From: JAHDBG01 sp963922315
GTDB lineage: Bacteria > Pseudomonadota > Gammaproteobacteria > Chromatiales > Chromatiaceae
Direction: 5' to 3'
Assembly: GCA_963922315.1 (NCBI GenBank)
Contig: CAWUID010000037.1
Location: forward strand, 1-21,429
DNA length: 21,429 nucleotides
This document shows, piece after piece, positions 16,750 to 21,429 of the stretch; positions within the stretch are counted from its first letter, which is position 1; every line of letters begins with the position of its first letter. Below the pieces are notes generated by a model. That model searched no databases, was not told where the DNA came from, and worked only from the letters and a program-made list of their open reading frames with translations. The position numbers and the translations under genes were made by a program.

Positions 16750-18155
16750 TGCAAGACACGACTCTTGACTCTCACCCACAGAGAAACAAACAACAGATAC
16801 CCTGCCTCTGCACAGAATGTCGCCATTCGTCCGTACCGCAACACTATGCCCGGCAGACCCTGGAAACACTCTGGCACCACAAACAACAGACGCAAATACA
16901 ATGTCATGCTTCAGGTGAACACGTCTCCATCCAACACCTGATCACGACGGCAGAAACAACAACAACACTGCCTGCCCGGATCAGCGTGCAACCACGCCGG
17001 ATGCAAGCAAAACTAGTCGAATTAGCTCAACACTATCCAGTGCTGGTCGTCTGCGGCCCACGCCAGGCAGGCAAAACCACTCTGATCCGGCATGTATTTG
17101 CCGATTATACGATGGTCAGCCTGGAAGACCCGGATACACGCGAATTTGCACTCCAGGATCCACGCGGCTTTTTAGATCAGTATGCCCAGCGGGTGATCAT
17201 TGACGAAGTACAACGCGCACCGGAGTTATTGTCTTATCTGCAAACCCGGGTGGATGCAAGCCAGCAACCCGCACAATACATCTTATCCGGTTCAGCTCAA
17301 TTCCACCTGGTGAAGGGCGTTACCCAGACGCTCGCCGGACGGGCAGCCTTATTTGAACTCCTGCCACTGGCACTAGATGAACTACCGACAGCACAACGTC
17401 AGATGCCACTGGCAGAACGACTGATCAGCGGTGGCTATCCCCGCGTTTGTTTTGGTCATGTCTCACCGACCGACTGGTACCTGGACTATATCCGGAACCA
17501 CCTGGAACGAGACATGCACGACCTGAACTTTGTCCGACAGACACAACTGACCGACTTCCGGCGCTTCTTAAAGCTGTGTGCTGCTTATTGTGGCCAGATG
17601 ATCAACTACGAACGTCTTGCCCGCGATTGCGGCCTGAAATCCAGCCTGATAAAAGAATGGCTGAACGGACTTGAAGCCGCCTGCATCCTGTATCGGCTGC
17701 CGCCTTATTACAAAAATTATGCGAAACGCCAGACCAAACGGCCCAAACTCTATTTTTATGATGTCGGCATCGTATGTGCTCTACTGGACATTCATACAGC
17801 TGCCGACATCATCAACGGACTGAAAGGCAGTTTGTTTGAAAACTGGGTGATCAGCGAATTTAAAAAACACTACTACAACCAGCACCGGGCAGCACCTTTA
17901 TATTACTGGCGCAATGATGCAAAACGCGAAATTGACCTGATCATTGCGCAGGGTCAGACCTTACATGCGATTGAGATCAAATCAGGCCAGACGATACGCA
18001 CCAGTTTTTTTGACAACCTACAATACCTGCGCCACCTGACCGGAGACGACATGCAACGTCAGACCATGATCTATGGTGGGCAGGATGCCAGACGTCAGCA
18101 ACAGACCGATATCGTACCGTGGCAACGTCTGGATCAGATGATGCGCACCCTGTAG
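16749..18155 (+). CDS. AAA_14/DUF4143 ATPase with an extra N-terminal four-Cys module
   Basis: From the ATG at 16749, which overlaps the arsS stop as TAATG, the protein has 468 residues; the family usually has about 380. Residues 78-468 are a standard AAA_14-DUF4143 protein: Walker A GPRQAGKTT (102-110), Walker B VIIDEVQRAP, LSGSAQF, the GGYPRV...YLDYIRNHLERDM segment, and a C-terminal nuclease-like REIDLII...AIEIKSG. The first 75 residues are extra: IPCLCTEC (Cys19, 21, 24) and later QIQCHASGEHVSIQHLI (Cys52). This resembles, from memory, the small zinc-ribbon-like piece near the end of Roco/STAND-type proteins. An internal ATG at 17001 has no ribosome binding site and would cut into the ATPase domain. 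Function of this ATPase family is unknown. Confidence 0.8.
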   Translation: MQDTTLDSHPQRNKQQIPCLCTECRHSSVPQHYARQTLETLWHHKQQTQIQCHASGEHVSIQHLITTAETTTTLPARISVQPRRMQAKLVELAQHYPVLVVCGPRQAGKTTLIRHVFADYTMVSLEDPDTREFALQDPRGFLDQYAQRVIIDEVQRAPELLSYLQTRVDASQQPAQYILSGSAQFHLVKGVTQTLAGRAALFELLPLALDELPTAQRQMPLAERLISGGYPRVCFGHVSPTDWYLDYIRNHLERDMHDLNFVRQTQLTDFRRFLKLCAAYCGQMINYERLARDCGLKSSLIKEWLNGLEAACILYRLPPYYKNYAKRQTKRPKLYFYDVGIVCALLDIHTAADIINGLKGSLFENWVISEFKKHYYNQHRAAPLYYWRNDAKREIDLIIAQGQTLHAIEIKSGQTIRTSFFDNLQYLRHLTGDDMQRQTMIYGGQDARRQQQTDIVPWQRLDQMMRTL

Positions 18156-18210
18156 CACTGCAACGAACAACCAAGCCCGCCGCTTCGCTCCAGAGAAATA
18201 CCAGAGTTGC

Positions 18211-18339
18211 CCTTGCAGCCTCTAATTTATCCGGCGGCACAAAGCTACTGCGGAACAATTCGTTCGACCCAACCAATACCCCGATACCAATACCTCGCCA
18301 TATCATTGAGGTATTGGCAGATCGACTCTAACGTTAGCC
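18211..18339 (+). repeat. attC-like element A (integron cassette recombination site)
   Basis: The core runs from about 18250 to 18339. The left arm GGAACAATTCGTTCGACC closely resembles the left part of aadA-type attC sites, and the right arm GATCGACTCTAACGTTAGCC ends with GTTAGCC, one base from the consensus GTTRRRY. Between them CCAATACCTC (18287-18296) pairs perfectly with GAGGTATTGG (18308-18317). The element is an imperfect repeat of 20321-20434. It begins just after the ATPase gene (AAC at 18162-18164 may be an outer arm). Bases 18156-18364 hold no gene. Confidence 0.6.
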
Positions 18340-18364
18340 ATCAAAAATCACGAACAGGAATCTC

Positions 18365-19282
18365 ATGAATATTGAAGTAATAACACAGCAACAAATCGAC
18401 AGCCGCAGCTACTGGATAAATGAAATTAGCAGACTGAGCGGTAATTTTGGGGTTGATGTAGAAAAGGTTGAAGATGAAATCGGTCAAGAGATACAAAATA
18501 AGGGAATTAATGCATTACTTGGACACTTGAGATTATGTGGTGCTATCCCGGAAAAGTATGGGCACGATACAAGTGAAGAAAAATTATATTCAAAATATAC
18601 TGATATTGTAATCCATGAAGCGTATCTATGGATGGGATTTAATAGCGCAGTATTGAAAGAAAGGGCTGATGCTGCAGATGTAGAATGCGTGAATGACGAT
18701 TACAGCTTTATTGCTGACGCAAAAGCATTCAGGCTTAGTCGAACAGCGAAAAATCAGAAGGATTTCAAAATCCAGGCAATGGATAGCTGGAAACATGGAA
18801 AACCTTACGCAATGGTTGTGTGCCCTGTATATCAGTTGCCTTCACGCACTAGCCAGATATATCAACAGGCGAGTACAAGATCGGTTTGCATCGGCACTTA
18901 CACACATCTTGCAGTATTTGTCCGATATGCAGAAGAAAGTAGCAAAGAGAATGCAATGGAATTAGTTCACTCAGTATTCAAAGAGGTTGAGACTATGAAT
19001 CCGTCAAAAGATGCTGCTACTTATTGGCAAATAGTAAATCATCTTATACTTGATTTTGATGAAAAAATTCGTGATCTATGGAAGGAAGAAAAGCGAGCAT
19101 CCATAGAATCCATACATATTTCAAAAGAAGAAGCTCTTAGTTTTTTAGCTTCGGAACGAGAACGAATCATGAAGCTTTCAAAAGAACAAGCCATCAAGGA
19201 AGTTCTAAAATCAAGTAAAATAGAAAATAAAGTGAAAGCTATACAATCTGTTGTTGGTAATAATCTATTAGGTTTAGGATGA
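18365..19282 (+). CDS. HindIII-family type II restriction endonuclease
   Basis: A 305-residue homologue of R.HindIII (300 residues), which cuts A^AGCTT. The region around residues 115-135, with IADAKAFRLSRTAKNQKDFK, is nearly identical to the HindIII active-site segment. Asp105 (AADVEC), Asp118 and Lys120 (DAK) make up the PD-(D/E)XK centre. The preceding SEEKLYSKYTDIVI also matches HindIII. Recognition of AAGCTT is inferred from this similarity. The ribosome binding site AGGA stands 5-6 nt before the ATG. The stop overlaps the methyltransferase start by 4 nt (ATGA). The codons are visibly AT-rich compared with the operon to the left, and the pair is flanked by attC-like elements, both signs of transfer. 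Confidence 0.92.
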   Translation: MNIEVITQQQIDSRSYWINEISRLSGNFGVDVEKVEDEIGQEIQNKGINALLGHLRLCGAIPEKYGHDTSEEKLYSKYTDIVIHEAYLWMGFNSAVLKERADAADVECVNDDYSFIADAKAFRLSRTAKNQKDFKIQAMDSWKHGKPYAMVVCPVYQLPSRTSQIYQQASTRSVCIGTYTHLAVFVRYAEESSKENAMELVHSVFKEVETMNPSKDAATYWQIVNHLILDFDEKIRDLWKEEKRASIESIHISKEEALSFLASERERIMKLSKEQAIKEVLKSSKIENKVKAIQSVVGNNLLGLG

Positions 19283-20244
19283 AATGCCACATGAATAAAG
19301 ATTTCATAAATAAAATCACATTAGGTGATTGCTTAGAGCATATACCTATGCTAACGAATAACAGCATAGATTTATTCTTGTCTGACATTCCTTATGGTAT
19401 CAGTCTCAATGATTGGGATGTTTTACACAGCAACACCAACTCCGCATTACTAGGTCAATCACCAGCTCAGGAAGGCAAATCTGGATTCAAGAGGAGAGGA
19501 AAGCCAATCAATGGCTGGGCGCAATCGGATAGAAATATCGGGTTAGAGTACCAGGAGTGGTGTAAAAAATGGGCTATAAAAGTATACCCAAAGATGAAAA
19601 ACGGCTCTTTTCTTTTTGTATTTGGTGCTAGAAGAACAATACATAGAGTAATTAATGCTTTTGAAGATAGCGGGTTTTTACTGAAGGATACTTTAGCATG
19701 GAAAAAGCCTTCAGCACATCATAGAGCACAGAGGGTAAGTATTATTTTTGAACGGCGTGGTTTAAAGGAGGAAGCAAAATACTGGAAAGGATGGAGGCTC
19801 GGAAATCTAGCACCTATATGGGAACCTGTTGCATGGTTTATGAAGCCATATACTATTGGTGGAACTATTACCGACAATATTTTAGAAAATGAAGTTGGTG
19901 CTATGAACATAGATGAATGCAGATCCAATGGTTCCAGTCCAACAAATATGCTCGAATTTGGCTTTGGAAAAAGTGAAGTAAGAATTCATGAGGCACAAAA
20001 ACCACTTGAATTGATTGAGTACCTAATAAAGTTAACCACAAAAAAAGGTCAGATAGTCCTAGATCCATTTATGGGTAGCGGAACAACAGCGGTTTCAGCA
20101 AAAAAACTAGGTCGTAAGTATATTGGGTTTGAAGCAAATCCTGAATTCCACAGCAAGTCACTAGAAAGAATTGGGAAATCATCCCTAAGTAATATTGAAA
20201 ATTTACCACTGTTTCAACAAACACTATTTGAAAAAAATATCTAA
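19279..20244 (+). CDS. DNA adenine-N6 methyltransferase, partner of the HindIII-like endonuclease
   Basis: A 321-residue beta-class methyltransferase. The catalytic motif comes first, as DIPYG (residues 36-40, a DPPY variant), and the SAM-binding motif comes late, as DPFMGSGTT (about 261-269), the order that defines the beta class of N6-adenine/N4-cytosine enzymes. A target-recognition region lies between. By pairing it should protect the first or second adenine of AAGCTT (inference). ATG 19279 overlaps the endonuclease stop (ATGA); ATG 19291 is an alternative. The codons are AT-rich like its partner's. Its TAA stop (20242-20244) lies within the left arm of the next attC-like element. There is no controller (C) protein gene. 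Confidence 0.92.
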   Translation: MKCHMNKDFINKITLGDCLEHIPMLTNNSIDLFLSDIPYGISLNDWDVLHSNTNSALLGQSPAQEGKSGFKRRGKPINGWAQSDRNIGLEYQEWCKKWAIKVYPKMKNGSFLFVFGARRTIHRVINAFEDSGFLLKDTLAWKKPSAHHRAQRVSIIFERRGLKEEAKYWKGWRLGNLAPIWEPVAWFMKPYTIGGTITDNILENEVGAMNIDECRSNGSSPTNMLEFGFGKSEVRIHEAQKPLELIEYLIKLTTKKGQIVLDPFMGSGTTAVSAKKLGRKYIGFEANPEFHSKSLERIGKSSLSNIENLPLFQQTLFEKNI

Positions 20245-20434
20245 CGCCAACATCCGACGGATAGTTAAAAATACCAGTCATTCCTCGCACTGCTTTTAAT
20301 TATCACTGATGCTGGGCATTCCTTCAGCCTTCAATTTATCCAGTGATGCAAAGCTACCGCCAAACAAATCGTTCGATCCGATCAATACATCGCTATAGTA
20401 TCGTGGTATTGGCAAATTAACTCTGGCGTTAGCT
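20241..20434 (+). repeat. attC-like element B
   Basis: Outer arms CTAACGCCA (20241-20249) and TGGCGTTAG (20424-20432) are perfect reverse complements. The left core ATCTAAC fits RYYYAAC exactly and the right core is GTTAGCT, with TTAACTCTGGCGTTAGC matching the usual right half of attC sites. A second left-half-like motif AACAAATCGTTCGATCC lies at 20363-20379, so the functional site could be the shorter 20359-20434. Bases 20321-20434 are an imperfect repeat of 18211-18339. Bases 20245-20523 contain no gene. A TATATA before the Fic gene (about 20498) may be a -10 box. Confidence 0.6.
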
Positions 20435-20523
20435 GCTGCGAAAGCTGATAGTTCTGTATGACTGATATCCAAAGTTCGGCATATCATCAGAGCAACTTTA
20501 TATAAAAATGCCGAGATACCTTT

Positions 20524-21216
20524 ATGTCGCCCACAAAAGACACTATGTGGGGGATGATACCAAACAAAGCGATGGCAAAACAACTTGCTGTCAGAGATAT
20601 TCCTTCACTGGTTTGTGATGCGGTAAACCTTGAAGGGGTCGCCATGACTCTGCCAAAAGTGCAAACCATTCTTGATAATATCACTGTTGGTGGTCATAAG
20701 ATCAGCGATCAGAATATGGTCGTCAACCAGGCTGATACCTGGAGACATCTGTTTTCTCTCATCAGTGATCGAAAATTTGAATTTTCAAAAGCTATCGCTC
20801 TTGAGCTGCACTCTATTGCAGGCAAGGAAGAGGCTTTAGGCTGGGGAACATTTCGCACAGATAACGTCACTATCAGTGGCTCAGACTATGAGCCACCATC
20901 TCCTGAACAGTTAGATGAAGAGTGGCTGAAAACAGAAGCCGAAGTCAGTGTTATTAACGACATTTATGACAGAGCTATAACAGCTTTTCTGCAAATGGCG
21001 AGGACGCAATTTTTCTGGGATGTCAATAAACGCATGGGAAGATTCATGATGAATGGAGTACTTCTCTCACAAGGTTTCCCCGTGATCAACGTACCAGCAA
21101 AAAGACAGAAAGAGTTTAACCAGTCAATGCTGAAATTTTACTCAACAGCTGATACCAGTGAAATGAACAAATTTCTGAGATCCTGCCTCAATGAGAAAAT
21201 CATAGAAAACTTGTAA
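20524..21216 (+). CDS. Fic-fold protein with degenerate catalytic motif
   Basis: A 230-residue Fic/DOC-type protein. Residues 33-50 (AVNLEGVAMTLPKVQTIL) resemble the N-terminal inhibitory helix, residues 110-127 (FRTDNVTISGS...PPSP) the substrate-holding flap, and 161-173 (TQFFWDVNKRMGR) the Fic loop. The consensus is HPFxDGNKRTGR; here the catalytic His is Gln162, Pro is Phe and Gly is Val, while Asp166, Asn168, Lys169 and Arg170 remain. Fic enzymes transfer AMP or other groups to proteins; this one may be inactive, altered, or use another mechanism. No antitoxin gene is adjacent. The ribosome binding site is weak and the true start may be Met8, Met11 or Met17. It stands alone between two attC-like elements. 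Confidence 0.8.
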   Translation: MSPTKDTMWGMIPNKAMAKQLAVRDIPSLVCDAVNLEGVAMTLPKVQTILDNITVGGHKISDQNMVVNQADTWRHLFSLISDRKFEFSKAIALELHSIAGKEEALGWGTFRTDNVTISGSDYEPPSPEQLDEEWLKTEAEVSVINDIYDRAITAFLQMARTQFFWDVNKRMGRFMMNGVLLSQGFPVINVPAKRQKEFNQSMLKFYSTADTSEMNKFLRSCLNEKIIENL

Positions 21217-21380
21217 CTATTCAGCATATATATCCCTAATTTATCAATGGCTTGGCATTTTTCAGATTTTATCCTGAAATCATAAGTCATTGATAAATAA
21301 TAACTATATTAGTTGGCACTTGAAAAACGAACCCGGCAAGCTATTGACTCATAATGATTTTTTGCGCTGAATAGTTAGAG
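21214..21380 (+). repeat. attC-like element C
   Basis: TAACTATTCAGC (21214-21225), which begins with the Fic stop codon, is a perfect 12-bp reverse complement of GCTGAATAGTTA (21366-21377). The right end reads GTTAGAG, near the GTTRRRY core. Inside are further hairpins: TTTATCAATG (21240-21249) with CATTGATAAA (21288-21297), enclosing TTTCAG (21260-21265) with CTGAAA (21274-21279), and AACTA/TAGTT (21302-21314). Sequence is unlike elements A and B, so an ordinary 3' hairpin region remains possible. Nothing is recognisable from 21381 to the end. Confidence 0.5.
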
Positions 21381-21429
21381 CCTGCTTAAAAAGTAACAAG
21401 TATTTGATAACATTATAAAAGATAGTCTG

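Noticed and set aside
18156..21429. CRISPR array or IS element as explanation of the repeats on the right
   Set aside because: Repeats are few, long, imperfect and placed between genes; there are no regularly spaced units, no transposase and no target duplications seen.

Overview
The window looks like a piece of a gammaproteobacterial chromosome. The evidence is a tRNA-Leu(UAG)-tig-clpP block, EttA, RadA, a bifunctional PheA and a NADH-dependent FabI, all of proteobacterial type and of ordinary base composition. I cannot name the genus.

Layout. Bases 1-1276 hold an AAA ATPase/PD-(D/E)XK gene that has lost its N-terminal half, next to an AT-rich left edge. Bases 1313-7900 form a leftward block read as tRNA-Leu, trigger factor (tig), clpP, a SAM methyltransferase, ettA and a P-type metal ATPase with no CPx motif. 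A hairpin terminator separates the tRNA from tig. Bases 7901-8187 are non-coding, with a perfect 16-bp palindrome and a structured leader for a secreted DUF1566-type protein (8188-8844). Bases 8961-13610 are a second leftward block: an oligopeptide-binding lipoprotein, pheA and radA. From 13674 a rightward operon starts: fabI, an MTA/SAH deaminase, an ArsS-like radical SAM enzyme, and a DUF4143-type ATPase carrying an extra four-cysteine N-terminal module. The last three genes are joined by 1-nt TAATG overlaps.

After 18155 the character changes. Genes become AT-rich and are separated by long inverted-repeat elements that resemble integron attC sites (18211-18339, 20241-20434, 21214-21380). 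Two of these share sequence, and each shows core features of an attC site. Between them sit a HindIII-like restriction endonuclease with its adenine methyltransferase, and a Fic-fold protein whose catalytic motif has Gln in place of His. I read this part as an integron-type cassette array without a visible integrase (CALIN-like) carrying defence and toxin-like genes.

How the genes fit together. Tig, ClpP and EttA act on protein folding, turnover and translation. PheA and RadA are housekeeping. In the fabI operon, the deaminase could remove the 5'-deoxyadenosine or methylthio-nucleoside by-products of SAM chemistry made next door by the radical SAM enzyme; this is inference. Most interesting are the cassette array, the CPx-less P-type ATPase, the four-Cys-ATPase fusion and the Gln-type Fic protein.
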